A stretch of DNA of 64,000 nucleotides from Lithacetigena sp037446255 [NCBI: Coprothermobacterota bacterium] (GCA_037446255.1 JBBIIY010000001.1:62001-126000); one strand, 5' to 3'. Shown: positions 42,802-53,841, counted from the stretch's first letter. Translations and numbers: made by a program. The notes: generated by a model from the letters alone, not told the origin.

Positions 42802-45066
42802 GTGAAAAGATTAATTGGTTTAACAGTAGCAGGTTTGCTGGTAATTTCTATCTTCAGCTCATTAGGATTTGCCAATGCTCAGGTAACACTTAAAGATATT
42901 AGCGGACACTTGTTTGAGTATGAAGTAAAAAAGTTGGTAGAAGCTAATGTAATCAAAGGCTTTCCGGATGGAACCTTTAAACCTGAGGGATTAGTCACCA
43001 GGGCTGATATTGCTATTATGATAGTATTAGGTAAGAAATTAGCCCTGGCAAAGCCTGCGGTAAGCCCCTTTAAAGATGTTCCTACCACTCATTATGCTTA
43101 TGGACATATCGCTGCTGCTCAAAAAGCAGGTTATCTGAAAGGTTATCCAGATGGTACCTTTCGTCCCTCAGGAAATGTCAACCGCGCAGAATTAGCAGCT
43201 ATCCTTGGTCAAGCCAAAGGTTTGGCTGCACAGGCAGCAAAAATCACTACACCCATCGCTTTCTCTCAGGATGAGTCAGCTATTCCTGCCTGGGCAGTAG
43301 GTTTTATAGCCCTTGGAATTAATCCTTCTCATCAATATATTACTCATAGAGCCGCTTCTGGCTTTAGACTGATTGCTCCTTTAGCCGCAGCTACTCGGGT
43401 TGAAGTCGCCTATGGTGTACACCAGGTTATTTACCCACCCAAATTTGAATCTGTGGTTAATGTAGCTATGGCTCAGGAGCCCGATACCCTGCATAGCTGG
43501 ATTGGTACTATGGCTGCCATGCAGGTTGTCTGGAATACTATGGGATTGCCAACTATTGGAAGAGACCAAGCCTGGGCTCTTTATCCTGGCTCTATGAAAG
43601 AAACCCCCACCGTGGAAAATGGTTTATGGAAAGTTGCAGCAGATACCATGGAAATCACTTACCGTATTCGCGAAGGACTTAAATTCCACGATGGCAAACC
43701 AGTAACCATGGATGACTGGGCTTATAGCTTCATGGTTTTTATGGACCCCCTGACCCCTATCGTTTCCCGTATTATTGAGAACAAAGTTGATTTTACCAAG
43801 GGTACCGGAGCTTTTGGAATTAAGGGTTTTGATATGCTCAATCCTTATACTGTAAAAGTATATTACAAATCGCTGGATTGGAGAGCTAACCTTGGACTAA
43901 TTGGTATGGGCTTATATCCCAAACATATCGTAGAAGGGCCTTTCACTGAAATGAAGAAGGCCAATAATGCGGACCTCTTTAGAAAAGATGAAACCATGGC
44001 CCGGAGACCTATTGGATTAGGAGCTTATAAGCTGGTTGAATGGAGATCTGGTTCGCATATGACCCTGGAAAGATTTGATGACTATGTATTAGGAACTCCA
44101 TTATTTAAGAATATAGTATTCCGTTTTATTCCAGATACTACAGCATTATTGGCTCGTATTGTTTCTGGTAAAGATATTGATGTTACCGCTATTGGTCTTA
44201 CTTTTGACCAGGGAATGCAGCTCAGTGCCCGGCAATCTGCTCATACCAGGGTTAACTTTGTTAATGGTTTAACCTGGGAACACATTGGTATTAACAATGA
44301 TGATGCGGTTCTGAAAGACATTCGGGTTAGAAAAGCTTTCATACAGGGAATTAACAGAGAAGAAGTAACAAGAACTTTATTTGCTGGTAGGCAACCGGTA
44401 GCTCATGGTTTTTATGCTCCTTTGCACTGGGCGTACGATGACGCAACTGTAACCAAATATTCATACAATCCAGCTGCTTCCCGCGCTTTACTGGAAGAAG
44501 CTGGCTGGAGAGTGGGAGCTGATGGTATCCGCACCAAAGACGGCAGAAGGCTTACCATAATTCTGGAAACCACTGCCGGAAATGCTGTTCGTGAACAAGT
44601 ACAATCAATCCTTAAAGCTCAATTAAGAGATGTAGGCATAGACCTGGATATTTCAAAGAACAAACCTGCCACAGCCTTTTTTGCCACCGCATATTTTTAT
44701 GGTCGTCAATGGCCTAATATGGTTATGTTTGCCTGGTTATCGTCGTTGACTTCTATTGGTGACACTATTTTTCACAAAGACTGGATTCCCTCAGTTGAAA
44801 ACGGCTATCAGGGTCAGAACATTTATGGTTGGAGAAACGATGAAGCCTCCAGAATGTTAGATTTGGCTGGAAAAGAAATGAGCGATACCAAGAGAAAAGA
44901 GTATTGTGCTCGCGTGCAACAGCTGATTACCGAAGAACTACCGGTTATTCCGCTTTACTATCGCGTTGATATTAATACAAATAAAATCAACCTGGCCACA
45001 GTCAGACCTATCTCTTTAGCCGGTCAATATATTACCTGGAACGCTTACAACTGGTATTGGCGTTAA
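42802..45066 (+). CDS. SLH-domain oligopeptide ABC transporter substrate-binding protein (system 2)
   Basis: 754 residues, GTG start after AAGGAGGT. The signal peptide ends near ANA (residue 26). Two SLH repeats follow (about 29-75 and 88-135, with HFEYEVKKLVEANVIKGFPDGTF-like pattern features and GYPDGTFRPSG), then a degenerate third segment. From about 215 the SBP_bac_5 domain carries YRIREGLKFHDGKPVTMDDW, GAYKLVEWRSGSHM and AFIQGINREEVTR blocks. There is no lipobox. It is the clear paralogue of the system 1 protein (same domain order) on the opposite strand. Confidence 0.9.
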   Translation: MKRLIGLTVAGLLVISIFSSLGFANAQVTLKDISGHLFEYEVKKLVEANVIKGFPDGTFKPEGLVTRADIAIMIVLGKKLALAKPAVSPFKDVPTTHYAYGHIAAAQKAGYLKGYPDGTFRPSGNVNRAELAAILGQAKGLAAQAAKITTPIAFSQDESAIPAWAVGFIALGINPSHQYITHRAASGFRLIAPLAAATRVEVAYGVHQVIYPPKFESVVNVAMAQEPDTLHSWIGTMAAMQVVWNTMGLPTIGRDQAWALYPGSMKETPTVENGLWKVAADTMEITYRIREGLKFHDGKPVTMDDWAYSFMVFMDPLTPIVSRIIENKVDFTKGTGAFGIKGFDMLNPYTVKVYYKSLDWRANLGLIGMGLYPKHIVEGPFTEMKKANNADLFRKDETMARRPIGLGAYKLVEWRSGSHMTLERFDDYVLGTPLFKNIVFRFIPDTTALLARIVSGKDIDVTAIGLTFDQGMQLSARQSAHTRVNFVNGLTWEHIGINNDDAVLKDIRVRKAFIQGINREEVTRTLFAGRQPVAHGFYAPLHWAYDDATVTKYSYNPAASRALLEEAGWRVGADGIRTKDGRRLTIILETTAGNAVREQVQSILKAQLRDVGIDLDISKNKPATAFFATAYFYGRQWPNMVMFAWLSSLTSIGDTIFHKDWIPSVENGYQGQNIYGWRNDEASRMLDLAGKEMSDTKRKEYCARVQQLITEELPVIPLYYRVDINTNKINLATVRPISLAGQYITWNAYNWYWR

Positions 45067-45079
45067 TTTAAATTACTTG

Positions 45080-45112
45080 GTGGGGGTAGAATGTTTCTAC
45101 CCCCACATTTTT
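45080..45112 (+). terminator. Hairpin with T-tract after the binding-protein gene (system 2)
   Basis: A 12-base perfect stem, 45080-45091 with 45095-45106, three-base loop, followed by TTTTT at 45108-45112. It lies between the binding protein stop and the permease start, and would terminate some transcripts while letting others continue into the permease and ATPase genes. Confidence 0.7.
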
Positions 45113-45131
45113 GGAAAGAGGTGAATTATAT

Positions 45132-46118
45132 TTGAGAGATTATATAATTAGAAGGCTTATTCAGCTCGTTCCCCTGGTAATTGCCGTAAGTATATTAATA
45201 TATGCAATTATAGATATAGCTCCAGGTGACCCCTTGGAACAACTGCTCTTAAATCCTGATGTCAAGATGGAAGATATAGAGAGATTAAAAGAAATTTACG
45301 GAGTTGGGGGTCCTTTCCTGGAAAGATGGGGTAAATGGTTCTGGAGGTTGGTTAGATACCAAGATTTAGGGGTTGCTCGTTTCCATCCCTATGCTGTCTG
45401 GGACTTGATTGCATCCAGAGTACCCGTTACTCTCAGGCTAAGTCTGTTGGCTATGTCTGTGAGTTTGATGGTAGCACTGCCAGTGGGTATATTTTCTGCC
45501 CGAAAGCAGTATTCCAGGTGGGATAATATTTTTACCGGTTTAGCTTTTATGGGTCGTTCTATGCCCACTTTCTGGTTTGGAATAATGCTTATTTTAACTT
45601 TTGGTATCTACCTCGGCGGAACACCACTGGAATTACCCATGGGGAATCTTACCAGTATAATATTCACAGAAGGTGTTCCCTGGATAACCCTGCAGTTAGA
45701 TGCCGCTAAACATCTTATCTTACCAGTTTTAGTGCTTGGTCTTGCTGGAATGACCGGATGGACCCGTTATGTAAGGTCCACCCTACTTGAAGTATTAAGA
45801 CAGGATTATATTAGAACTGCCCGGGCAAAAGGGCTTTCTGAAAGAGTCGTTATCTGGAAACATGCTATTAGAAATGTGTTAATACCTATTATTACTCTTG
45901 TAGCATTATCTCTTCCAGGATTGTTTTCAGGTGCTATCATAACTGAATCAGTTTTTGCACTTCCAGGCATGGGGCGATTAATTTTTACTGCAGTTATAAG
46001 TAAAGATTTTAACCTGGCTGTAGGTTGCCTGACCTTCCTTTGCATCCTTACTATTGTGTCTAACTTATTAGCGGACATAATGTATGCTGTTGTTGACCCA
46101 CGGGTAAGATTCCGTTAA
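45132..46118 (+). CDS. Oligopeptide ABC transporter permease DppB/OppB-type (system 2)
   Basis: 328 residues. The first hydrophobic helix is YIIRRLIQLVPLVIAVSILIYA, followed by GDP and an EAA loop DYIRTARAKGLSERVVIWKHAIRNV. The end LADIMYAVVDPRV is typical. I chose the TTG at 45132, eight bases after AGAGGTG. A further TTG at 45111 is in frame but lies on the hairpin flank and has no site. Followed after 16 bases by the DppC-type gene. Confidence 0.92.
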   Translation: MRDYIIRRLIQLVPLVIAVSILIYAIIDIAPGDPLEQLLLNPDVKMEDIERLKEIYGVGGPFLERWGKWFWRLVRYQDLGVARFHPYAVWDLIASRVPVTLRLSLLAMSVSLMVALPVGIFSARKQYSRWDNIFTGLAFMGRSMPTFWFGIMLILTFGIYLGGTPLELPMGNLTSIIFTEGVPWITLQLDAAKHLILPVLVLGLAGMTGWTRYVRSTLLEVLRQDYIRTARAKGLSERVVIWKHAIRNVLIPIITLVALSLPGLFSGAIITESVFALPGMGRLIFTAVISKDFNLAVGCLTFLCILTIVSNLLADIMYAVVDPRVRFR

Positions 46119-46134
46119 ATGAGGATAGATAAAT

Positions 46135-47055
46135 ATGGCTATAGTTACCAACATTAAAGAAAGTAATGAATTTGATTTATCTGAAAAAGAATACAGTTAT
46201 TGGGGTGCTGTTTGGAGAAGATTCAGAAGACACAAGATGGCTACTATTGGTTTGATTATACTAACCTGTATAGTTTTATTTTCAATAATAACTCCAATAA
46301 TAAGCCCCTTTACTATAGATAAAATTTCCTTAGCAGACAGGTTTTCTTCACCATCAAGCAAATTCATCCTGGGAACGGATGAATTAGGAAGAGATGTTTT
46401 AGTAAGATTGGCCTATGGAGGGAGAGTCTCTCTTTTCGTAGCGGTAGTAGCTTCACTTTCCTCGTTGTTATTGGGTGCTACTATTGGCAGTATAGCAGGT
46501 TTTTTTGGTGGATGGTTGGATAATGTTTTAATGAGATTGGTAGATGTGCTTTTATCGATTCCTACCTTTCCCTTATTAATGTTATTAGCTATGTATTTTG
46601 GAGGAAGCCTTTGGAACCTGATTCTCATAATAGCTGTCCTCGGTTGGATGGGCGAGTCCAGGCTTATCCGGGGCTACTTCCTTTCTTTAAAAGAGTCCGA
46701 GTTTGTAGAAGCAGCATTTGCTATAGGCGCTTCTTCCAGAAGAATTATTTTTAGACATATCATGCCAAACGCTTTAGCTGTGTTACTGGTTTCTGTAACC
46801 TTAAGCGTTGGTGGAATTATTCTTTATGAAGCGGCCTTGAGTTATCTTGGTTTGGGTATTCAACCGCCTACTCCTTCGTGGGGTAATATGCTTCAAAGAT
46901 CAATGGAATACATCCTGGGAGCACCTACCAAAAGTGGAGGACCTCCTTGGTGGTTAACCTTTTATCCGGGGTTAATGATCTTTTTAACTGCCCTATCTGT
47001 TAATTTTATGGGTGATGGTTTAAGAGATGCCCTTGACCCCAGACTAAAAATGTAG
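46135..47055 (+). CDS. Oligopeptide ABC transporter permease DppC/OppC-type (system 2)
   Basis: 306 residues with the OppC N-terminal segment (SYWGAVWRRFRRHKMATIG), six membrane helices, and an EAA loop EAAFAIGASSRRIIFRHIMPN. The C-terminal MGDGLRDALDPRLKM is shared with its system 1 counterpart. Sixteen bases after the DppB-type gene and 15 before the first ATPase gene. It presumably pairs with the 45132 permease to form the pore. Confidence 0.92.
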   Translation: MAIVTNIKESNEFDLSEKEYSYWGAVWRRFRRHKMATIGLIILTCIVLFSIITPIISPFTIDKISLADRFSSPSSKFILGTDELGRDVLVRLAYGGRVSLFVAVVASLSSLLLGATIGSIAGFFGGWLDNVLMRLVDVLLSIPTFPLLMLLAMYFGGSLWNLILIIAVLGWMGESRLIRGYFLSLKESEFVEAAFAIGASSRRIIFRHIMPNALAVLLVSVTLSVGGIILYEAALSYLGLGIQPPTPSWGNMLQRSMEYILGAPTKSGGPPWWLTFYPGLMIFLTALSVNFMGDGLRDALDPRLKM

Positions 47056-47070
47056 TGGTGGAGGTTCTTA

Positions 47071-48102
47071 ATGCCTGAATTCGATTACCTTATAGATGTA
47101 AGAAATTTGAAGACCTACTTTTATACCGAAGATGGTGTAGTCCCAGCTGTAGATAATGTTAGCATGAGAATCAAAGCTGGTGAAACCCTGGGGGTGGTGG
47201 GGGAATCAGGATGTGGAAAATCTGTTACCTCTTTGAGTATAATGAGATTAATACAACAACCACCAGGCAAAATCCTGGAGGGAGAAATCTATTTTAAAGG
47301 AGAAAATCTCCTGCTTAAACCTGAAGAGGAGATGAGGAAAGTTAGGGGTGGAGATATAGCTATGATTTTCCAGGAACCCATGACCTCCTTAAACCCTGTT
47401 TATACTGTCGGAGACCAGGTTTCAGAAGCAATAATATTACATCAGGGAGTATCTAAAAAAGATGCTATAGATAAAGTTGTGCAAATGTTTAAATTAGTTG
47501 GTATATCCGATGCTGAAAGAAGAGTAGATAGCTATCCTCACCAGTTGTCCGGAGGAATGAGGCAAAGAGTTATGATAGCCATGGCGCTTTCCTGTAACCC
47601 TGATTTATTAATTGCCGATGAACCAACGACAGCCCTTGATGTTACTATTCAAGCTCAAATACTTGAACTTATGAAGGAGCTTAAAGGTAGATTAGGGATG
47701 GCTATTATGCTGGTTACTCATAACTTAGGTGTAGTTGCTGAAATGGCTCAAAATATAATGGTTATGTACGCTGGAAAGGTGGTTGAATACGCTACAGCTC
47801 GAGAAGTATTTAAAACCCCTCAACACCCTTACAGCTACGGGCTGCTATATTCTGTCCCTCGTCTGGATAGGGGAAAGAGCAAAGATCCACTGCCTACCAT
47901 AGAAGGCGTTGTTCCAAACCCTTATAATATGCCTCCAGGTTGCAGATTTTATCCCCGATGCAAATTCAGAATGGATATTTGCGATAAGGAAGAACCGCCA
48001 TTAATCAACATAGACGACAGTGAACGATTAGTTGCTTGTTGGTTATTCCTTCATAAAGGAAAGCAAGATTTCTTGTCGGAAGGAGGCGTAGAAAATGGCT
48101 AA
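47071..48102 (+). CDS. dppD: Oligopeptide ABC transporter ATP-binding protein DppD/OppD-type
   Basis: 343-residue ATPase. Walker A GESGCGKS, signature LSGGMRQR, Walker [13 protein letters not shown] and the H loop are intact. The C-terminal oligopeptide-transport domain contains four cysteines in [15 protein letters not shown]...ACWL; related Dpp ATPases have been shown or suggested to hold an Fe-S cluster there. The ATG follows GGAGG. It overlaps dppF by 8 bp. It is one of only two transporter ATPases for two permease sets in this window. Confidence 0.94.
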   Translation: MPEFDYLIDVRNLKTYFYTEDGVVPAVDNVSMRIKAGETLGVVGESGCGKSVTSLSIMRLIQQPPGKILEGEIYFKGENLLLKPEEEMRKVRGGDIAMIFQEPMTSLNPVYTVGDQVSEAIILHQGVSKKDAIDKVVQMFKLVGISDAERRVDSYPHQLSGGMRQRVMIAMALSCNPDLLIADEPTTALDVTIQAQILELMKELKGRLGMAIMLVTHNLGVVAEMAQNIMVMYAGKVVEYATAREVFKTPQHPYSYGLLYSVPRLDRGKSKDPLPTIEGVVPNPYNMPPGCRFYPRCKFRMDICDKEEPPLINIDDSERLVACWLFLHKGKQDFLSEGGVENG

Positions 48103-49069
48103 CGATAATGTTTTAGTTGAAGTAAAAAATTTATATAAGCATTTCCCCATTACCGGAGGAGTTTTTGGAAGGACAGTAGCTACTGTTAAAGCTGTTGATG
48201 GTGTTTCTTTTTCCATTAGAAAAGGAGAAGCTCTGGGTTTGGTGGGAGAATCTGGAAGTGGTAAAACTACAGTAGGCCGAACCATCCTTCGGTTAATTGA
48301 ACCTACCAAAGGCAAGATTATTTATAATGGGATTGATATATCTACTCTTTCTCGCGGTAAGCTGAGACCCATGCGTAAACATATGCAGATTATCTTCCAG
48401 GATCCTTTTGGCTCACTTAACCCCCGTATGACCGTGGGAGAAATGTTAGGAGAACCGATGGAAATACATGCAGTGGCCCGGGGAAAAGAAAGGGATCACA
48501 AGGTTCAAGAACTATTGGAATTAGTAGGTTTAAGAGGAGAGCACGCTCGTAGATATCCTCATGAATTTTCAGGAGGGCAAAGGCAGAGAGTAGGTATTGC
48601 CAGAGCCTTAGCTTTAAATCCAGCGTTTATTGTGGCTGATGAACCTGTTTCAGCGCTGGATGTGTCCATTCAAGCCCAGATTATTAACCTACTTATTTAC
48701 CTTCAGAGCAAATTTAACCTGACTTTCCTATTTATTGCTCATGACCTTGGTGTAGTAAAAAGAATGTGCGATTCTATTGCAGTTATGTATCTCGGTAATA
48801 TTATGGAACATGCTGAAAATGATAAGCTATTCGGACAACCTATTCACCCTTACACCCAAGCGTTATTATCTGCAGTTCCTATTCCCGACCCGGATATTAA
48901 AAGAGAAAGGATAATATTAAGAGGAGACATTCCCTCTCCAGTTAATCCTCCAGCAGGGTGCAAGTTCCATACCCGCTGCCAGAACTTCACTGCAGGTGTT
49001 TGTGATGTAAAAATTCCTGAGCTTAGAGAAATCAAACCGAATCATTGGGTGGCCTGTCATTTAGTATAA
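48095..49069 (+). CDS. dppF: Oligopeptide ABC transporter ATP-binding protein DppF/OppF-type
   Basis: 324-residue ATPase with Walker [13 protein letters not shown], signature [15 protein letters not shown], and Walker [12 protein letters not shown]. The C-terminal domain again has a Cys cluster ([16 protein letters not shown]...ACHL). It overlaps dppD and ends 24 bases before a terminator. The pair of DppD and DppF forms a heterodimer in the known systems. Confidence 0.94.
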   Translation: MANDNVLVEVKNLYKHFPITGGVFGRTVATVKAVDGVSFSIRKGEALGLVGESGSGKTTVGRTILRLIEPTKGKIIYNGIDISTLSRGKLRPMRKHMQIIFQDPFGSLNPRMTVGEMLGEPMEIHAVARGKERDHKVQELLELVGLRGEHARRYPHEFSGGQRQRVGIARALALNPAFIVADEPVSALDVSIQAQIINLLIYLQSKFNLTFLFIAHDLGVVKRMCDSIAVMYLGNIMEHAENDKLFGQPIHPYTQALLSAVPIPDPDIKRERIILRGDIPSPVNPPAGCKFHTRCQNFTAGVCDVKIPELREIKPNHWVACHLV

Positions 49070-49092
49070 GAAACTTGGTTAATATATCATAA

Positions 49093-49127
49093 AGGGCTAT
49101 CTGTTTATCGGATAGCCCTCTGTTTTT
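49093..49127 (+). terminator. Rho-independent terminator of the system 2 transporter operon
   Basis: Stem AGGGCTATC (49093-49101) and GATAGCCCT (49111-49119), nine-base loop, followed by CTGTTTTT ending at 49127. It lies within the 3' end of the convergent deacetylase gene and may serve that transcript too, though the U-tract in the minus direction is poor. Confidence 0.85.
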
Positions 49128-49845
49128 CCAGGATTAAATTAAAAGGCAGGGGGTTGAGATTTTTATCTCTTAAAATATTAAAAGTACGATTTAAGCATTC
49201 AAGTGAATTACTTCTATTTCCTCCGACTTTCCCGAAAAGGTACCCACCATCATGAAATAGTATGATATCACGGTTTTTAATTTTACTTTTGATATGGGTT
49301 GATAAGGATTCAGGCTTTCTTCCTGTCCAATCATAACTGCTTAAAGACCAGAGAATTATTTTTGTGTTTAATTTTTTGGATAATTTTAACACCCTTCGGT
49401 CAAATAAACCTCTTGGAGGTCTAAATATATCAACTTCTTCTCCCAGTATATCTTCTAAGATGAATTTTCCCTCCGTTACCTCTCTAAATAACCTTCTGGA
49501 AGATAGTAAAGGTAAAAGGTAATGACTTTTGGTATGGTTTCCGATAATGTGCCCGCTTCTTCTGATTTCTTTGACTAATTGCTTATATTTCTGGGCTTCT
49601 TTACCGATTAGAAAGAAACAAGCCGAAGTGTTATTTTTTTCCAGGATATTTAGAATCTGGGGGGTTAGTTTTGGATTAGGTCCATCATCAAAAGAAAAAT
49701 ATACTCCTTTATGGTGAGCAGAACCTTTCCTAACAACCGAGCGAGGATAACTTCTATAAACATAAGTATTCAGCCCAAAGTAAGCAAAGGCTGAAAATGT
49801 TAATCCTAAACCAGTTATGCTTTCAAGATTTTCTATAATAAACAA
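49105..49845 (-). CDS. Polysaccharide deacetylase (NodB domain)
   Basis: 246 residues. N-terminal membrane segment (about 12-27), then a NodB domain: YFSFDDGPNPKLTP (metal Asp pair), GNHTKSHYLLP (the two His of the metal site), FRPPRGLF, ILWSLSSYDWTGR and ILFHDGG. It deacetylates N-acetylated glycans, probably peptidoglycan or a cell-surface polymer. It is convergent with the transporter operon and upstream (by strand) of the groESL terminator region. Its own promoter was not identified. Confidence 0.92.
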   Translation of the reverse strand: MFIIENLESITGLGLTFSAFAYFGLNTYVYRSYPRSVVRKGSAHHKGVYFSFDDGPNPKLTPQILNILEKNNTSACFFLIGKEAQKYKQLVKEIRRSGHIIGNHTKSHYLLPLLSSRRLFREVTEGKFILEDILGEEVDIFRPPRGLFDRRVLKLSKKLNTKIILWSLSSYDWTGRKPESLSTHIKSKIKNRDIILFHDGGYLFGKVGGNRSNSLECLNRTFNILRDKNLNPLPFNLILEKQRAIR

Positions 49846-49896
49846 TTTATATAAACATTACAATATTCATTTAATATACATATTATATCAAATGTC

Positions 49897-49935
49897 TAAA
49901 AAAATAAACCCCCTCCTGAATATAGAAGGGGGTTT
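49897..49935 (-). terminator. Terminator of groESL
   Basis: On the minus strand, AAACCCCCT (comp. of 49927-49935) pairs with AGGGGGTTT (comp. of 49906-49914), a nine-base stem with twelve-base loop, followed by a run of T (comp. of 49897-49904). A strong intrinsic terminator 30 bases after the groEL stop. Confidence 0.93.
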
Positions 49936-49964
49936 ATGAAAACTTATAGAAAGTTTTTTAAATA

Positions 49965-51581
<1,617 letters not shown>

Positions 51582-51603
51582 TTATAATCCTCCTTTAAAT
51601 ACC

Positions 51604-51894
51604 TTAAGATTCAATTACAGCCAGAATATCACGTTCGCTAAGAATGAGGAAATCCTCACCTTCAGCTTTTATATCGGTTCCAGCATATTTGGCAAATAAA
51701 ACAACATCGCCTTCTTTTACTTCCAGGGGAATTCTCTGGCCATTTTCTAACATTTTGCCGCTTCCCACAGCTAGGACTTTACCCTTTTGAGGCTTTTCCT
51801 TGGCAGTATCCGGGATAACGATACCGCTTTTAGTTACCTCTTCAGCCTCCAGAGGCTTAACAAAAACACGATCTCCAATAGGTTTAACTTTCAT
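51604..51894 (-). CDS. groES: 10 kDa co-chaperonin GroES
   Basis: Lid of the GroEL cavity, 96 residues, with [19 protein letters not shown], the mobile loop near 17-30 ([16 protein letters not shown]) and the RDILAVIE end. The ATG at 51894 is eight bases after GGAGG; an upstream in-frame ATG at 51930 lies without a site and would add 12 residues not found in other GroES proteins. Transcription most likely starts from an extended -10 promoter at 51996-52004. No CIRCE element is present. Confidence 0.95.
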   Translation of the reverse strand: MKVKPIGDRVFVKPLEAEEVTKSGIVIPDTAKEKPQKGKVLAVGSGKMLENGQRIPLEVKEGDVVLFAKYAGTDIKAEGEDFLILSERDILAVIES

Positions 51895-51937
51895 TAAATC
51901 AACCTCCATATTATTACTTATCTTATTCAAAAATATA

Positions 51938-51978
51938 ATTACCCAAAAAAATAATGTATTTATACATAATCGGGTAAT
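51938..51978. promoter_or_regulatory. Nested inverted repeats upstream of groES, possible heat-shock operator
   Basis: An outer pair ATTACCC (51938-51944) and GGGTAAT (51972-51978) encloses a perfect 14-base palindrome, ATGTATTTATACAT (51954-51967). It lies between the promoter and the groES start. It is unlike CIRCE (TTAGCACTC-N9-GAGTGCTAA), so a regulator other than HrcA is implied. Confidence 0.5.
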
Positions 51979-51995
51979 AAGATTTACAACTAAAA

Positions 51996-52004
51996 ATTAT
52001 ACCA
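51996..52004 (-). promoter_or_regulatory. Extended -10 promoter of groESL
   Basis: TGGTATAAT on the minus strand (52004-51996); no consensus -35. It lies between the groES leader repeats and the stop of the MATE gene, and is the best-supported promoter candidate for the operon. Confidence 0.55.
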
Positions 52005-52030
52005 TAAATAAATATATTACCTGGTATATC

Positions 52031-53392
52031 TTAAACTTTTATTTTTCGCCAAACTCGGGAATAAAACCTCAGGAAGTTTAAAGTGGCTTTGAAAAGAATA
52101 TCTATACTCATAGCTATCCAGGCACCCAATAAACCCCACTCGTAAACAAAGATTAATAAATAGGCTATAGGTAATCTTATTAGCCAGGCTCCCACGCTGG
52201 CGGTGAACATGGGGAAACGAGTATCGCCAGTACCTCTTAAAGAACCAGCCATAATAAATTGAGTAGCCAGAAAAACCTGAAGGACAGCGATTATTCGTAA
52301 AACTTTTGCAGAAGCAAGAACGACCTCCATATCTTTAGAAAACAGCATAACCATTGGCTTGGAAAACAAAAATAATAATAAACCAATGAAGCCCATTACT
52401 ACGGCTCCCAGCTTGAGCGTTTCCATAGCAATATCAAAAGCCCTGGTATCGTTTAATTTACCTCTGCATTGGCCTACTAGAACTGTTGCTGCCATAGCAA
52501 AACCCCATCCTATAACAAAAGAAAGGGATTCAATATTTAGGGCAATCCTGTGAGCAGCGAAAGTTTTGGTTCCCAGGGTTAAAACCATTCCACTGAATAC
52601 TAATAGTCCTGAAGTGAACAAGATTTGTTCCATAGAAGCCGGAATACCCAGTTTAAATAAGGCAGCGACACTTTTCAAGTTTAAAAGACGAAAACCTATT
52701 TTTGGCTGTATCCTTCTTTTCTGGAAAAAGAGAAGAAATAAATACGATACGGCCATTAATACCCGGGTGATACCAAAAGAAAAGGCTGCGCCTTTAACTC
52801 CCAGAACTGGAAAGCCTAATTTACCGGTAATCAGGATAAAATCTAAACCAATGTTAATTATTACAAATATTAAGGAGAGAAAAAATGGCGTACGGGTATC
52901 ACCGTACCCCCTGAAAATTGCTGGTACTATTAAAGCTAGCACATAAAAAATACCAGGTGCCATAGCATATTTTATATAAGTAGAGGTTTCCTTAATCAGG
53001 GCTTCTTCCATTTTAAAGAAGATGAAAAACTTTTCCGGGTAAAACCAGGCAGAAAGGCTTAAAATAGCACCAGATATAAACGCTAAAATCAACGAATTAT
53101 AAATTACTTCCCTGGCACCATCAAAATCCTTTGCTCCAACTTTATGGGAAATCAAAACCGTTGTTCCCACCACCAGGAAAGCCATAATAGCGTGTATAGT
53201 CATGGTTATCTGATGGCATAACCCAACAGCTGAAAGTGAAAGGGGACCGAGAACCCCAATTATAGCTGTGTTAACCAGGACATAAATTGATAAACTGAAC
53301 TGTTCGCCAACAACCGGAAGGGCTACTTTGAAAATTTCTTTCCTTAAAGATATTTTAGCTATGTTGTTGCCGTAAATGAAATTACTGAGCAA
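52031..53392 (-). CDS. MATE family efflux transporter, MarR-linked
   Basis: 453 residues, twelve membrane segments in two homologous halves with FRGYGDTRTPFF and LRGTGDTRFPMF in the loops. The TTG start at 53392 overlaps the MarR stop by 11 bp, so the MATE exporter is translationally coupled to its likely regulator. In the known MarR-exporter pairs, the regulator releases DNA on binding a ligand and so induces the exporter. The substrate is not known. Confidence 0.92.
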   Translation of the reverse strand: MLSNFIYGNNIAKISLRKEIFKVALPVVGEQFSLSIYVLVNTAIIGVLGPLSLSAVGLCHQITMTIHAIMAFLVVGTTVLISHKVGAKDFDGAREVIYNSLILAFISGAILSLSAWFYPEKFFIFFKMEEALIKETSTYIKYAMAPGIFYVLALIVPAIFRGYGDTRTPFFLSLIFVIINIGLDFILITGKLGFPVLGVKGAAFSFGITRVLMAVSYLFLLFFQKRRIQPKIGFRLLNLKSVAALFKLGIPASMEQILFTSGLLVFSGMVLTLGTKTFAAHRIALNIESLSFVIGWGFAMAATVLVGQCRGKLNDTRAFDIAMETLKLGAVVMGFIGLLLFLFSKPMVMLFSKDMEVVLASAKVLRIIAVLQVFLATQFIMAGSLRGTGDTRFPMFTASVGAWLIRLPIAYLLIFVYEWGLLGAWIAMSIDILFKATLNFLRFYSRVWRKIKV

Positions 53393-53813
53393 GTAGCTTG
53401 CCCTGGAGGTAAGAGAGGACTTCTTCTATATCCAAATATTTTTGTTCATCAAGATTGAGTAACGCTTTTTTTAATACTTCAACCCTGCTTGCGACGAGGT
53501 TGTTAATAAATGTTTTACCTTCAGAAGTTAAATCAAGTTTAACAACTCTTCTGTCATCATCTTCTCTTATTCTGGTAATAAACCCCTTGGATTCCAAAAT
53601 ATCCATATGAGCAGTCATCGTAGATGGACTGAGTTCAAATTTTCGGCTTAGCTCACCAATAGGGCTAAGTGGGAAAGAGGTTAGGAAAGTTAGAATATAA
53701 AATTGAGTTAAATTAATATCCACACGAGCAGTCTCGCGTCTTAATTCAACATTCATAATACGGTTTATGTTCCTTAGTATTTTTTCTATGCGGATAAAAT
53801 AATTAATGTCCAT
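53382..53813 (-). CDS. MarR family transcriptional regulator
   Basis: 143 residues with a winged helix: GELSRKFELSPSTMTAHMDILESKGFITRIREDDDRRVVKLDLTSEG, i.e. recognition helix and DxR wing of the MarR family. It is the first gene of a two-gene operon with the MATE exporter. A consensus promoter starts about six bases upstream of the ATG, and an inverted repeat overlaps the -10 box, which suggests autoregulation. The gene has no Shine-Dalgarno. Confidence 0.93.
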   Translation of the reverse strand: MDINYFIRIEKILRNINRIMNVELRRETARVDINLTQFYILTFLTSFPLSPIGELSRKFELSPSTMTAHMDILESKGFITRIREDDDRRVVKLDLTSEGKTFINNLVASRVEVLKKALLNLDEQKYLDIEEVLSYLQGKLLAQ

Positions 53814-53821
53814 TTCGTATA

Positions 53822-53841
53822 TCTAAATATAAGGTATTAGA
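53822..53841. promoter_or_regulatory. Putative MarR operator overlapping the -10 box
   Basis: TCTAA (53822-53826) and TTAGA (53837-53841), ten bases apart, cover the -10 element of the marR-MATE promoter; MarR proteins normally bind such palindromes of this size. Confidence 0.5.

Noticed and set aside
51895-52030. CIRCE operator for groESL
   Set aside because: No TTAGCACTC-N9-GAGTGCTAA or close relative is present; the repeats found here are different.
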